Source: an uncultured Lachnospiraceae bacterium
GTDB lineage: Bacteria; Bacillota; Clostridia; Lachnospirales; Lachnospiraceae
Length of the DNA: 32,479 bases
Direction of reading: 5' to 3'
Assembly: GCA_910588215.1 (NCBI GenBank)
Contig: CAJUQJ010000045.1
Location: forward strand, 1 to 32,479
Shown here one piece after another: positions 13,426 to 23,236 of this stretch (position 1 is the first letter of the stretch; every line of letters starts with the position of its first letter). Position numbers and translations under genes: made by a program. The notes under the pieces are model-generated. The model saw only the letters and a list, made by a program, of their open reading frames with translations, did no database searches and was not told where the DNA came from.

Positions 13426-15450
13426 ATGAAGTATTATGTATCAGCTGCTGTGGAGAGGACCGGCGACGGCACGAAGCAAAGTCCTTTTAAGACGATTCAG
13501 GAGGCTGCCAAGATCGCCAAACCCGGCGATGAGGTCATCGTGGCACCGGGTATCTACAGAGAGGCCGTCGATCCTAAGAATGCGGGCACGCAGGACGCAA
13601 GGATCGTATATCGGTCGGAGGAAAAAGGCGCGGCACAGATCACTGGTGCAGAGCCTGTAACGGCGTGGGAGCAGGTGGAAGGCAGCGTGTGGAAATGTGC
13701 TGTGCCCAACAGCCTGTTCGGGGCGTATAATCCTTTTACAACACTGGTAAGCGGTGACTGGTTCATCGCATCATTTATAGCCCATACCGGTGAAGTGTAT
13801 CTGAATGACAAGGCCATGTATGAGGTGACTTCCCTGGAGCAAGTGAAGCAGCCTGTCCGGGCTATGACGTCCTGGGATCCTGATTTCACGATCTACACCT
13901 GGTTTGCGGAGCAGGACAAGCAGCAGGATGCTACCGTGCTCTATGCCAACTTCCATGAATTCGATCCGCGCAGGGAGAACGTGGAGATCAATGTACGACG
14001 TAACTGCTTCTATCCGGAGCAGGAGGGCATCGACTATATCACTCTGTCAGGATTTACGGTGACCAAAGCCGCCACCCAGTGGGCGCCGCCTACTGCGTAT
14101 CAGGAAGGCATGATCGGGCCTCACTGGTCCAAGGGCTGGATCATTGAGGACTGTGAGGTTTCCCATTCCAAGTGCAGCGGTATATCTCTGGGCAAATACC
14201 TGCAGCCGGAGAATGATAATAAATGGTTGAAATGGAAGTTCAAGGACGGCACCCAGACGGAGCGCGACTGTATCTGCCAGGCTCAGCGGGAAGGCTGGAC
14301 AAAGGAGAGGATCGGTTCCCATATCGTGCGCAGATGTGATATTCATGATTGCGGACAGACCGGTATCGTGGGCCATCTGGGCGGTGTGTTCTCCGTGATC
14401 GAGGATAACCATATCCATCATATCAACAACCGCCAGAATCTGGCTGGTGCGGAGATCGGCGGTATCAAGATGCACGCTGCCATCGACGTGACCATCAGAC
14501 GGAATCATTTCCATCACTGCACACGCGGTCTGTGGCTTGACTGGCAGGCACAGGGAACCCGTGTGACGCGCAACCTGTTCCATGACAATACACTGCCGTT
14601 CGAGCATCTTCTATCGAAGGAAGCCAAGGCAGCGGAAGCCATCGGAGAGGATATCTTTATCGAAGTTTCCCACGGGCCTACGCTGGTGGATCATAATCTG
14701 CTGCTTTCCAGAAGATCCTTCAAGATGCCCACTCAGGGCGTGGCAGTGGTACATAATCTGATCGCAGGCTCCATCACGGCCGTGGGAACGGGTGTGAACA
14801 ACGGTGCGAAGACGCTGCTGTCTCCCCGCTACACCCCTTATCATGTGCCGCATCGCACGGAGGTGGCAGGCTTTATGACGATCCTGCACGGCGATATGCG
14901 TTTCTATAATAATGTGTTTGTGCAGCAGGAAGTGCCTGCATTCTTAAAGAGTGTGGAGGAGGCGGCTGCCGCGGCTCCGCAGATGTGGGATGATTTCAAC
15001 ACCACGGCAGGCACGAAGCCTTATGACGGCTATCAGACTTACGAGGAGTGGGAGAAAGAATTCGACGGCTACTGCGGTATGGGTTCTGCGCCCAGTGACC
15101 GGTATTACATTCCTTTGCCGGTATGGACGGGTGGCAACCGCTACTATAACGGTGCGAAGCCCTGCGACAAGGAGCAGGATTTCGCAGTGGATGCCGAGCA
15201 TACCGTAAGGCTGGAACTGAAGGAAGAGGCAGACGGTTTCAAGCTCTACACCAATCTGGGAGAGTTCCTGCCGGAAGGGGAAGAGAAGCTGATCACCACA
15301 AAGACGCTGGGTATGGCTTTCGAGCCGGAACAGTATTATGAGAATCCGGATGGGACGCCGATCGTTTTCGATGAGGATTATTTCGGAGAGAAGAGAGCGC
15401 ATGTGACGGCTGGACCTTTTGCGAAGGTGACAGACGGCATGTTAGTATAG
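13426..15450 (+). CDS. Right-handed beta-helix glycoside hydrolase, GH120-like beta-xylosidase
   Basis: A 674-residue protein with no signal peptide, so cytosolic. It begins with the motif of beta-helix enzymes (MKYYVSA, then GTKQSPFKTIQEAAKIAKPGDEV). The middle has repeated beta-helix turns such as GWIIEDCEVSHSKCSGISLG, VIEDNHIHHIN and VTIRRNHFHHC. The catalytic region LWLDWQAQG (Asp372) and IFIEVSHGP (Glu413) corresponds to the nucleophile and acid/base segments of GH120 beta-xylosidases (XylC type). GH120 enzymes release xylose from short xylo-oligosaccharides. Assignment of the exact catalytic pair is by motif memory, not alignment. A strong AGGAGG precedes the ATG. The AraC regulator upstream probably controls it. 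No transporter for the substrate is nearby. Confidence 0.8.
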   Translation: MKYYVSAAVERTGDGTKQSPFKTIQEAAKIAKPGDEVIVAPGIYREAVDPKNAGTQDARIVYRSEEKGAAQITGAEPVTAWEQVEGSVWKCAVPNSLFGAYNPFTTLVSGDWFIASFIAHTGEVYLNDKAMYEVTSLEQVKQPVRAMTSWDPDFTIYTWFAEQDKQQDATVLYANFHEFDPRRENVEINVRRNCFYPEQEGIDYITLSGFTVTKAATQWAPPTAYQEGMIGPHWSKGWIIEDCEVSHSKCSGISLGKYLQPENDNKWLKWKFKDGTQTERDCICQAQREGWTKERIGSHIVRRCDIHDCGQTGIVGHLGGVFSVIEDNHIHHINNRQNLAGAEIGGIKMHAAIDVTIRRNHFHHCTRGLWLDWQAQGTRVTRNLFHDNTLPFEHLLSKEAKAAEAIGEDIFIEVSHGPTLVDHNLLLSRRSFKMPTQGVAVVHNLIAGSITAVGTGVNNGAKTLLSPRYTPYHVPHRTEVAGFMTILHGDMRFYNNVFVQQEVPAFLKSVEEAAAAAPQMWDDFNTTAGTKPYDGYQTYEEWEKEFDGYCGMGSAPSDRYYIPLPVWTGGNRYYNGAKPCDKEQDFAVDAEHTVRLELKEEADGFKLYTNLGEFLPEGEEKLITTKTLGMAFEPEQYYENPDGTPIVFDEDYFGEKRAHVTAGPFAKVTDGMLV

Positions 15451-15503
15451 CGTATAGAGGAGATAGAGTTTTCCGGGAATTCAAAGGAATACCCTGTTGC
15501 ATT

Positions 15504-15527
15504 CAACGTTGCCAAGTGGTAACGTTG
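15504..15527. other. Stem-loop between the beta-xylosidase and addB
   Basis: CAACGTTGCC (15504-15513) pairs with GGTAACGTTG (15518-15527) with one G-U, giving a 10-bp stem and AAGT loop. An imperfect outer pairing (ACCC with GGGT) may extend it. No T run follows directly, so termination would be weak. It separates two unrelated functions. Confidence 0.5.
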
Positions 15528-15640
15528 TCTGTAGCGGGGTGTTTGTCATTTCTATGGAAAGACCTTGCTGCATTTATGGTGGTATGGTGATACGGGATAT
15601 GGATGTTCAGGGAAATGTCAGTGGAAGGAAGGAATGGCAG

Positions 15641-18600
15641 ATGTCACTTCAATTTTATTTCGGGGCCTCCGGCTCCGGCAAGAGCAAAAAACTTCATGAA
15701 GAAATAATACAGGCATCACGGGAACATCCGAAGACAGATTATCTGCTTATCGTGCCGGATCAGTTCACCATGCAGACGCAGATGGATTTGGTGGTGGAAC
15801 ATCCACGGCATATCATCATGAATATCGACGTGTTGAGTTTCGGCCGTCTGACCCACCGGATCCTGGAAGAGGTGGGGGATGAGGGAGTACCGGTCCTGGA
15901 TGACACAGGGAAGAGTCTGGTGCTGCGCAAGGTGGCGCAGCAGTGTCAGGGGCAGCTTCAGGTGATGGGGTCACATCTGCATAAGATCGGGTATATCCAT
16001 GAAGTGAAGTCGGCGATCTCTGAATTCATGCAGTATGGCATCGGCATGCAGGAGATGGAGGAATTGACGGAGTATGCCAGGTCCCGCGGTGCGTTGTACT
16101 ATAAACTGCAGGATCTTGGGGTGCTGTATCAATCCTTTCTAAAGTATATCCATGAGAAGTTTATCACCACGGAGGAGACGTTGGACCGGCTGCGTGAGGC
16201 ACTGCCGAAATCGGAACTCATCAGAAACAGCGTGGTCGCCTTCGACGGTTTCACCGGTTTTACGCCCATTCAGAACCGTGTGATCCAGGAGCTGATCCGT
16301 CTGGCCAAGAAGGTGATCGTGACGGTCACGATCGATGACCGGGAAAATCCTTATCAGATGGACGGGGAGCATAAGCTTTTTCACCTGAGTAAAAAGACGG
16401 TAGCCGACCTGTGCAGGTTGTCCGGTCAGGTAGATATACCGGAGGATAAGCCGGTCTGGTGCGGTACAGGGACGGAAGGCGGGCTGCCGCGTTTCGGACA
16501 GAATGGAGAGCTGGCTCATTTGGAGCATAATCTGTTCCGTTACCCGAGCCAGGTATATGAAGGGGAGGCGCACAGTCTGCAACTGTATGAGGCGTCTACA
16601 CCGAAGGAGGAGATCAGGCAGACATGCATCGCAATCCGGAAGCTGACTTCCGGTGGGAAGACAGCGGAAGAGGAAGGTGTCAGGGAGCGGAAGGAGGCCG
16701 GTGCGGCGAACTTAGCTGGTCTGCATTATCGGGACATCGCCGTAGTCACCGGCGATATGGAAGTTTACGGCAGCCTGGCGGAGGAAGAATTTGCGAAGTT
16801 CGGGATTCCGATCTATCTGGATCACACCCGGGGAATTTTGCGGAATCCATTTGCGGAATATATCAGGAGCGCCCTGCAGGTTGTGCTGCGGGACTTCAGC
16901 TGTGAGGCGGTGTTTCATTTTCTGCGGACGGGGCTGACCGGCTTTGAGACGGCGGAAGTGGACAGGCTGGAGAATTATGTCCGTCGGTTCGGGATCCGCG
17001 GGCAGAAAAGGTGGCAGGAGATCTTCATCTATCGTGAGGACAGTAAGGAGGGCGAGGAGGAGGCGCTTATAGGGCTTAAGCGGTACAATGCCATGCGGGA
17101 ACAGCTTCTCTGGCAGCTGGAACCTTTGCTTACGCCGATGAACACTGCAGGGGAGATGGTGCGGGCGCTCTATGAGTTCCTGGTACGGAACGAACTGCAG
17201 CAGAAGCTGGCAGGCTATGAGCGGCAGTTTAAAGAGCAGGGCGATCCGGCGCGGGAGAAGGAATACGGACAGATTTATGCGCTGGTGATCGACCTGCTGG
17301 ATCAAATTTATGCATTATTGGCGGAAGAGACGATGGAACGCAGGGAGTTTGCGGATATTTTGGATGCGGGACTGACGGAGATCAGTGTGGGCACGATCCC
17401 GCAGAACGTGGACAGGGTACTGGTGGGAGATATCGAGCGGACCCGTTTAAAACAGGTGCGGGTGCTTTTCTTTCTGGGTGTGAATGACGGCAACATTCCG
17501 AAAGGAGCCGGGAACGGCGGTATCATTTCCGACATTGACAGGGAATTCCTACGGGAATCGGATCTGGAGCTTGCACCCTCGCCCAGACAGCAGATGTATA
17601 TCCAGCGGCTGTACCTGTACTTGAATATGACCAAGCCATCTGAGAAGCTGTATTTGTCTTATGCCAAAGTGGGCAATGACGGAAGGAGCCTGCGGCCGGC
17701 CTATCTGATCGACCTGGTGCGGAAATTGTATCCGGGGCTGTCGGTGGAGACGCCTGAGAATTACCCGATGGAAGAGCAGATCGTGTGTGGTACGGACGGT
17801 GTGGGCCTTATGGCGGACCTGCTGCGGGAATATGCCTTCGGCAGGATAACGGAGACCTCCAGACGGCAGGCCTTTACCTTCTATCACAGCTATCATAACA
17901 GACCACAGTATCAGGACATGGCAGACCGCTTGATCGAGACGGCATTCTACCGTTACAGCGATACGCCATTGTCCAAGCTGGTAACGCGTATGCTTTACGG
18001 TACGCTGCTGAAGAACAGCGTGAGCCGTTTAGAACGCTATGCGTCATGTGCCTATGGGCATTTCCTGCAGTACGGGCTGGCGTTGCGGGAGCGGGAAGGA
18101 TACAGTTTTGAAGATGTGGATATGGGCAATGTTTTTCACGGAGTTTTGGAGTTGTTTGCGCAGAAATTGGAGGAACATGGCTATACATGGTTTGATTTCC
18201 CGGAGGAAGCGGCCCAGAAGCTGGTGACAGAGGCACTTGAGGCGTATGCGGCAGTATACGGGGAGACGATTCTGTACAGCAGTGCCCGCAACCGGCATCT
18301 GATCCGGCGTATGGGCAGAATCCTGCTTAGGACGGTCCTCACCCTGCAGGCGCAGCTTAAGAAGGGGGCTTTCGTGCCGGAGAAGTTCGAGATGGCATTC
18401 TCGATGATCGAGGATCTGGATTCGCTGAACATTGCGCTGAATGAGCAGGACAAGATGCGGATTCGTGGGCGGATCGACAGGGTGGACACCTGTGAGGCGT
18501 CAGATACGGTCTACGTGAAGGTCATAGATTATAAGTCCGGCAGCCGTAAATTCGATCTGGCTGCGCTCTATTACGGGCTGCAGCTGCAGTTGGTGGTCTA

Positions 18601-19165
18601 TATGAATGCGGCAGTGGAGATCGAGCAGCGCAGGCATCCGGACAAGCGGATCGTGCCTGCGGCGATGCTGTACTATCATATTGATGACCCCATGATAGAA
18701 GACGGAGAGGCTATGACGCCTGAGCAGATCAATGCAAAGTTATTGCAGGAATTGAAGATGACCGGAATAGTTAATGAAAATGACGAGGCTGTCAGATTAT
18801 TGGACCGGGAATTTACCGATAAGTCCGAGATCCTGCCTTTGGAGCGGAAAAAGGATGGATCCTTCTCCTCTGCTTCGAGTGTCATAAAAGAAGAAGATAT
18901 GCGGGTTGTTTCGAGTTATGTTAACCGAAAGATCAGAGAACTGGGAAGCGGAATCCTGGAGGGAACGATAACGGTCAATCCCTATGAGCAGAACGGGAAT
19001 CAGGCATGCACGTACTGCGCCTATAAGAGTGTGTGTGGATTCGACGGTCGGATCGAAGGCTATAAGATGCGGAAGCTGCCGAAGATGAGCAGAGAGGACG
19101 CACTTACCCGTATGCGATGTGAAGTGGAAGAAGAATTCAACAAAGCGTCAGAAAGCCAGGGCTGA
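15641..19165 (+). CDS. addB: Helicase-exonuclease subunit AddB
   Basis: A 1174-residue subunit of AddAB, which resects double-strand breaks to load RecA. Walker A GASGSGKS is at 8-15 of the N-terminal inactive-helicase domain. The iron-sulfur nuclease domain keeps all four cysteines, C803, C1123, C1126 and C1132, close to the B. subtilis spacing. The nuclease motif VIDYKSGSRKFDL is present upstream of the last three. The start at 15641 (MSLQFYFGASG) is chosen because AAGGAAGG lies before it and it matches the family; a longer frame from 15497 has no support. addA follows 31 nt downstream. Confidence 0.95.
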   Translation: MSLQFYFGASGSGKSKKLHEEIIQASREHPKTDYLLIVPDQFTMQTQMDLVVEHPRHIIMNIDVLSFGRLTHRILEEVGDEGVPVLDDTGKSLVLRKVAQQCQGQLQVMGSHLHKIGYIHEVKSAISEFMQYGIGMQEMEELTEYARSRGALYYKLQDLGVLYQSFLKYIHEKFITTEETLDRLREALPKSELIRNSVVAFDGFTGFTPIQNRVIQELIRLAKKVIVTVTIDDRENPYQMDGEHKLFHLSKKTVADLCRLSGQVDIPEDKPVWCGTGTEGGLPRFGQNGELAHLEHNLFRYPSQVYEGEAHSLQLYEASTPKEEIRQTCIAIRKLTSGGKTAEEEGVRERKEAGAANLAGLHYRDIAVVTGDMEVYGSLAEEEFAKFGIPIYLDHTRGILRNPFAEYIRSALQVVLRDFSCEAVFHFLRTGLTGFETAEVDRLENYVRRFGIRGQKRWQEIFIYREDSKEGEEEALIGLKRYNAMREQLLWQLEPLLTPMNTAGEMVRALYEFLVRNELQQKLAGYERQFKEQGDPAREKEYGQIYALVIDLLDQIYALLAEETMERREFADILDAGLTEISVGTIPQNVDRVLVGDIERTRLKQVRVLFFLGVNDGNIPKGAGNGGIISDIDREFLRESDLELAPSPRQQMYIQRLYLYLNMTKPSEKLYLSYAKVGNDGRSLRPAYLIDLVRKLYPGLSVETPENYPMEEQIVCGTDGVGLMADLLREYAFGRITETSRRQAFTFYHSYHNRPQYQDMADRLIETAFYRYSDTPLSKLVTRMLYGTLLKNSVSRLERYASCAYGHFLQYGLALREREGYSFEDVDMGNVFHGVLELFAQKLEEHGYTWFDFPEEAAQKLVTEALEAYAAVYGETILYSSARNRHLIRRMGRILLRTVLTLQAQLKKGAFVPEKFEMAFSMIEDLDSLNIALNEQDKMRIRGRIDRVDTCEASDTVYVKVIDYKSGSRKFDLAALYYGLQLQLVVYMNAAVEIEQRRHPDKRIVPAAMLYYHIDDPMIEDGEAMTPEQINAKLLQELKMTGIVNENDEAVRLLDREFTDKSEILPLERKKDGSFSSASSVIKEEDMRVVSSYVNRKIRELGSGILEGTITVNPYEQNGNQACTYCAYKSVCGFDGRIEGYKMRKLPKMSREDALTRMRCEVEEEFNKASESQG

Positions 19166-19196
19166 AAGCAGCGTTTGGAGAAAGGCATGGATACAG

Positions 19197-22100
19197 ATGG
19201 GAATTTCATTTACTGAGAAACAGCAGCAGGTGATCGACGCGCGGGACTGCAATCTGCTCGTCTCGGCGGCGGCGGGATCGGGAAAGACGGCGGTGCTGGT
19301 GGAACGTATCGTGGGAATGGTGAGTGACAGGGCAAAGCCTGTGGACATCGATAGGCTGCTGGTGGTGACGTTTACCAATGCGGCGGCGGCGGAGATGCGG
19401 GAGCGGATCAGCCGGGCGCTGAATGACAGACTTGCGGCGGAGCCGGAGAACGAGCATCTGCAGAAGCAGGTGACGCTGCTGCATAATGCCAAGATCACGA
19501 CGATCGACAGTTTCTGCCTTTTCGTGCTGCGCAACCAATTCCATACCATCGGCCTGGATCCGGGGTTTCGGATCGCGGAGGAAGGGGAAGGCAAGCTGCT
19601 TAGGCAGGAAACGCTGGAAGAAGTGCTGGAGGCCGGCTATGCTGCGGAGGAAGACGGTTTTCTGCGATGCATGGAGTATTTCAGTTCCGGCAGCAGGGAT
19701 ACGGCGGTGGAGGAGATCGTACTAAAGCTCTATGATTTTGCCATGAGCACGCCGTTCCCGGAACAGTGGCTTGCGGAACGGAAGCAGGATTACCGTGTGC
19801 CGGAGGGGGTCGTTTCGGAGGCAGACGGACAGGCGAAAGATAATGGGACGGCGATCTGCTTTGAGCGGATTTCTTGGGTGCGGGAACTGCTGCGGCAGAC
19901 AAGACTCGTGCTGGCCGGCAGTGTGGAGAAGCTTACGGAGGCAATCCATATGTGTGAGGAGCCGGACGGACCGTATATGTATGGGGAAATGCTGGAGCAG
20001 GAGCGGGAGATGGCAGACAGACTCCTGCAGAAGTGCGGCGGAGATGTAAAGGAGGAAGCCGGCGAAGCAGCAAGCGGCGTTTACAATACTCTCTATACAG
20101 CGTTCGAGACGGTCAGATTCGGCAGACTTTCGTCGAAGAAGGATGAAATGGTCTCCCAGGTCAAGCGGGAGGCAGTGAAAGGAATCCGGTCGGCAGTGAA
20201 GGAGCAGCTTCTGGATCTGCAGCAAAGGTATTTCTGCAAGAGTAAGGAGCAGGTCCTTGCACAGATGGAGGTCTGCCGGCGGGCAGTGAGTGCGCTGGTG
20301 GATCTGACGCTTGCCTTTAAGGAGGCTTTTGACCTGAAGAAGCGGGATAAGAACCTTCTGGATTTCGATGATATCGAACATTTTGCGCTGTCGATCCTGG
20401 TGCGGCAGGATGAAAAGGGGGCATGTATGCCCACTGAGACAGCATTGGAATACCGCAGTTATTTTCATGAGATACTGATCGATGAGTACCAGGACAGCAA
20501 TCTTGTGCAGGAATATATCCTGTCCTGTATTTCGGGGGAGGAAGAAGGCAGATACAACCGGTTTATGGTGGGGGATGTGAAGCAGAGCATCTATAAATTC
20601 CGTCTGGCGAGGCCGGAACTTTTTCTGGAGAAGTATACGGCCTACGGGCAGCAGGAGATAGCGGAAGACAGACCGACAGCGCGGAAGATAGATCTGCATC
20701 AGAATTTCCGGAGCCGCCGGGAAGTGCTGAATACGGTCAATACGGTTTTTGAGCAGATCATGGGGGAGGACGTGGGCGGAATCGTGTATGACGATCTGGC
20801 GGCGCTGCATCCGGGAGCAGATTATCCGGTACAGGGTGAGATTTCACCTGATGGGGGAGAAGGCACCCCAAATGCGACAGAGCTTTTGCTGATCGCGGAG
20901 TCGACGCAGGCGGACAATCTGCAGGGCGCCGGTGTGGCCTGGACTGAACGGCCGGGCAGCGACGACGGGGAACGGCTGACGGCCAAGGAGCAGGAGGCAT
21001 ACGGCGTGGCGACGAGGATTCGGGAGCTGATGCGGGAATTTCAGGTGACTGACAAAGAAAGCGGTGCGCTGCGCAGCCTGTCTTACAGGGATATCGTGAT
21101 TCTGCTGCGCACTACGTCGGGATGGGACGAAGTCTTCAAACGGGTCCTGGAAACGGAGGGCATTCCGGTGCATATGACTTCACGGACAGGGTATTTTGCG
21201 GCCAGTGAGGTGCAGGAGCTGCTGCATTTTCTGCAGATCTTGGATAATCCATTGCAGGATATTCCGCTTTACGGGGTGCTGCACTCATATCTGGGTGATT
21301 TTACGGAAGAAGAGATCGCAATGATCCGGGCATTTTATCCGAAGAAGAAGTATCTGTTTGACGCACTGCAGGCATGCGCGGACAGGGAACAGGATGCAGG
21401 AGAGGCGGCTGACGGTATGGACAGCAGAATAGCAGATAAGATACGGTCTTTTCTGGCATCTGTGCACCGTTACCGTGAGCTTGCAGTCTGTCTTTCCGTG
21501 CAGGAGCTTTTACAGACGATCCTGCGGGAGACGGCGTATCTGCACTATGTGGCGGTCAAACCGGAAGGAAACAAGCGGCGGGCCAATGTGGAGATGTTGT
21601 TGGTCAAGGCGGCGGATTATGAGAAGACCAGTTATTTCGGATTGTATCATTTCCTACGTTATATGGAGCAGCTGGAGAAATATGAGGTGGACTACGGGGA
21701 GGCTGGATTACAGGACGAGAATGCGGATGTGGTAAGGATCATGAGCATTCATAAGAGCAAGGGCCTGGAATTTCCGGTATGCTTTGTGTCCGGACTTGCA
21801 AAGAAATTCCAGACCAGGGATCTGAGCGCCCGTCTGGTGCTGGATCTCGATGCGGGAATCGGTGTGGACTATGTGGATCCGGATCGTCGAGTGAGGAGCA
21901 GAGACCTGCGTCGTAATGTCATTGCGGAGAAGATGCGGGCAGATAATCTGGCCGAGGAGATGCGGATCTTGTATGTGGCGATGACCCGGGCAAAGGAGAA
22001 GCTGATTCTCACGGGCACGGTAAGATCGCCGGAGAAGATGGCGGTATCCCTGATTCCGCTTATGCATCTGGAGAGGACGCTTCTTCCCTATGATGTACTG

Positions 22101-23087
22101 ACCGGACAGGGAAGTTTCCTGCATCTATTGCTGGCAGCGCTTGCGCGGAACAGATGTCTGGATGTCTTCTATCAGGAATATGGTCTGGAACCGGCGCGGA
22201 AGGCGCCCTTCTACGCAAAGGATATGAGTATACAGGTGAAGTTATACGACTGGGAAGAGATCGTGGAGGGGAAACTGGAAGAGACGGTGCGCATGGAAGA
22301 GAGAAAACGCGGACTTCTCTTGTCAGACCCAGTTAAAGATGTGGATGCCCTGCTTGTGACGCGATTGTCGGACAGTTTTGTACTGCATTATCCGTATGAT
22401 GATCTGCGCAGGCTCTATACAAAGACGACAGTTTCAGAATTAAAGATGGCGGGAATGCGGGAAGAGGCGGATTTCTCTTTTGATCTGTATGAGGAAGAGA
22501 CTGTGATCCCTTATCTGCCCGGTTTTCTGGAAAAAGATGAGACTGTCAGTGGCTCCATGCGGGGAAGTGCGTTCCATAAAGTCATGGAATTGTTTGATTT
22601 CACAAGACTGACAGATGTGGTCATAAATGACCAAAAGGCAGTGAGATCTCTGTTACAGGAGCAGATCAGCGAGATGCGGCTAAGCGGCAGACTGTCGGAG
22701 GAGTACTACGATGTGTTGTCTTTGCCGAAGATCACGGCGTTTCTTCGGAGCGATGCGGCCAGGCGGATGGGAGAGGCGGCCCGCACAGGAAGACTCTATA
22801 AGGAGCAGCCCTTTGTTCTGGGACTGCCGGCTGAGCGGCTGGGTAGTGAGTTCCCGCAGGAAGAGACTGTACTCATCCAGGGAATCATTGATGTCTTCTT
22901 CGAGGAGGGCGGCAAGTATGTCCTGCTGGATTATAAGACGGATGCGGTGGATACGGCGGAGGAACTGATCAGGCGTTACCGTGTGCAGCTGGATTATTAT
23001 GCGGAGGCGTTGGAGCAGCATGCAAACTATCACGACACGGAGAAGATTCTGTATTCTTTTAAGCTGGGTGAGGAGATTCATCTGTGA
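19197..23087 (+). CDS. addA: Helicase-exonuclease subunit AddA (UvrD-like helicase and nuclease)
   Basis: A 1296-residue motor subunit of AddAB, slightly long for the family. Helicase motifs run in order: Walker A AAGSGKT (25-31), TFTNAAAAEMRERI (Ia), LIDEYQDSN (II), GDVKQSIYKFRLARPELF (III), HQNFRSR (IV), RIMSIHKSKGLEFPV (V) and LYVAMTRAKEKLILTG (VI). A RecB-type nuclease domain closes the protein, with RGSAFHKVMELFDF, GIIDVFFEEGG and VLLDYKTD. The ATG at 19197 starts the family N-terminus (MGISFTEKQQQVIDA). The ribosome site is mediocre, so translation may be coupled to addB. Confidence 0.95.
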   Translation: MGISFTEKQQQVIDARDCNLLVSAAAGSGKTAVLVERIVGMVSDRAKPVDIDRLLVVTFTNAAAAEMRERISRALNDRLAAEPENEHLQKQVTLLHNAKITTIDSFCLFVLRNQFHTIGLDPGFRIAEEGEGKLLRQETLEEVLEAGYAAEEDGFLRCMEYFSSGSRDTAVEEIVLKLYDFAMSTPFPEQWLAERKQDYRVPEGVVSEADGQAKDNGTAICFERISWVRELLRQTRLVLAGSVEKLTEAIHMCEEPDGPYMYGEMLEQEREMADRLLQKCGGDVKEEAGEAASGVYNTLYTAFETVRFGRLSSKKDEMVSQVKREAVKGIRSAVKEQLLDLQQRYFCKSKEQVLAQMEVCRRAVSALVDLTLAFKEAFDLKKRDKNLLDFDDIEHFALSILVRQDEKGACMPTETALEYRSYFHEILIDEYQDSNLVQEYILSCISGEEEGRYNRFMVGDVKQSIYKFRLARPELFLEKYTAYGQQEIAEDRPTARKIDLHQNFRSRREVLNTVNTVFEQIMGEDVGGIVYDDLAALHPGADYPVQGEISPDGGEGTPNATELLLIAESTQADNLQGAGVAWTERPGSDDGERLTAKEQEAYGVATRIRELMREFQVTDKESGALRSLSYRDIVILLRTTSGWDEVFKRVLETEGIPVHMTSRTGYFAASEVQELLHFLQILDNPLQDIPLYGVLHSYLGDFTEEEIAMIRAFYPKKKYLFDALQACADREQDAGEAADGMDSRIADKIRSFLASVHRYRELAVCLSVQELLQTILRETAYLHYVAVKPEGNKRRANVEMLLVKAADYEKTSYFGLYHFLRYMEQLEKYEVDYGEAGLQDENADVVRIMSIHKSKGLEFPVCFVSGLAKKFQTRDLSARLVLDLDAGIGVDYVDPDRRVRSRDLRRNVIAEKMRADNLAEEMRILYVAMTRAKEKLILTGTVRSPEKMAVSLIPLMHLERTLLPYDVLTGQGSFLHLLLAALARNRCLDVFYQEYGLEPARKAPFYAKDMSIQVKLYDWEEIVEGKLEETVRMEERKRGLLLSDPVKDVDALLVTRLSDSFVLHYPYDDLRRLYTKTTVSELKMAGMREEADFSFDLYEEETVIPYLPGFLEKDETVSGSMRGSAFHKVMELFDFTRLTDVVINDQKAVRSLLQEQISEMRLSGRLSEEYYDVLSLPKITAFLRSDAARRMGEAARTGRLYKEQPFVLGLPAERLGSEFPQEETVLIQGIIDVFFEEGGKYVLLDYKTDAVDTAEELIRRYRVQLDYYAEALEQHANYHDTEKILYSFKLGEEIHL

Positions 23088-23111
23088 CGTTTCGGCATGG
23101 AGGAAGATGCA

Positions 23112-23177
23112 ATGGTAAGTCCATACAATATTTTTGCTGGAAAGACAGGCAGATACATCATTTTATATAATGTGTAA
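23112..23177 (+). CDS. 21-codon ORF with a perfect ribosome site; possible gene remnant or small peptide
   Basis: The peptide is MVSPYNIFAGKTGRYIILYNV. GGAGGAAG (23099-23106) lies five bases before the ATG. The sequence looks like the extreme N-terminus of radical SAM/SPASM peptide maturases, which often begin with a YNIF...GKYxLYN pattern. A stop cuts it there, and the next 59 nt before ktrB do not continue the family in any frame I can read. So it is either a truncated remnant, a leader peptide for ktrB, or a genuine small protein. The family resemblance is from memory. Confidence 0.4.
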   Translation: MVSPYNIFAGKTGRYIILYNV

Positions 23178-23236
23178 TTGGTTAAAAGGGATTATACTAT
23201 AACATAAGGAAAACGGTAAGAGGGGCTTAAAAGACT

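Noticed and set aside
19722..20810. A 362-codon open frame on the minus strand
   Set aside because: It is antisense to conserved helicase motifs of addA, has no ribosome site, and its composition (many His, Arg and Leu) is typical of a reverse-frame shadow.
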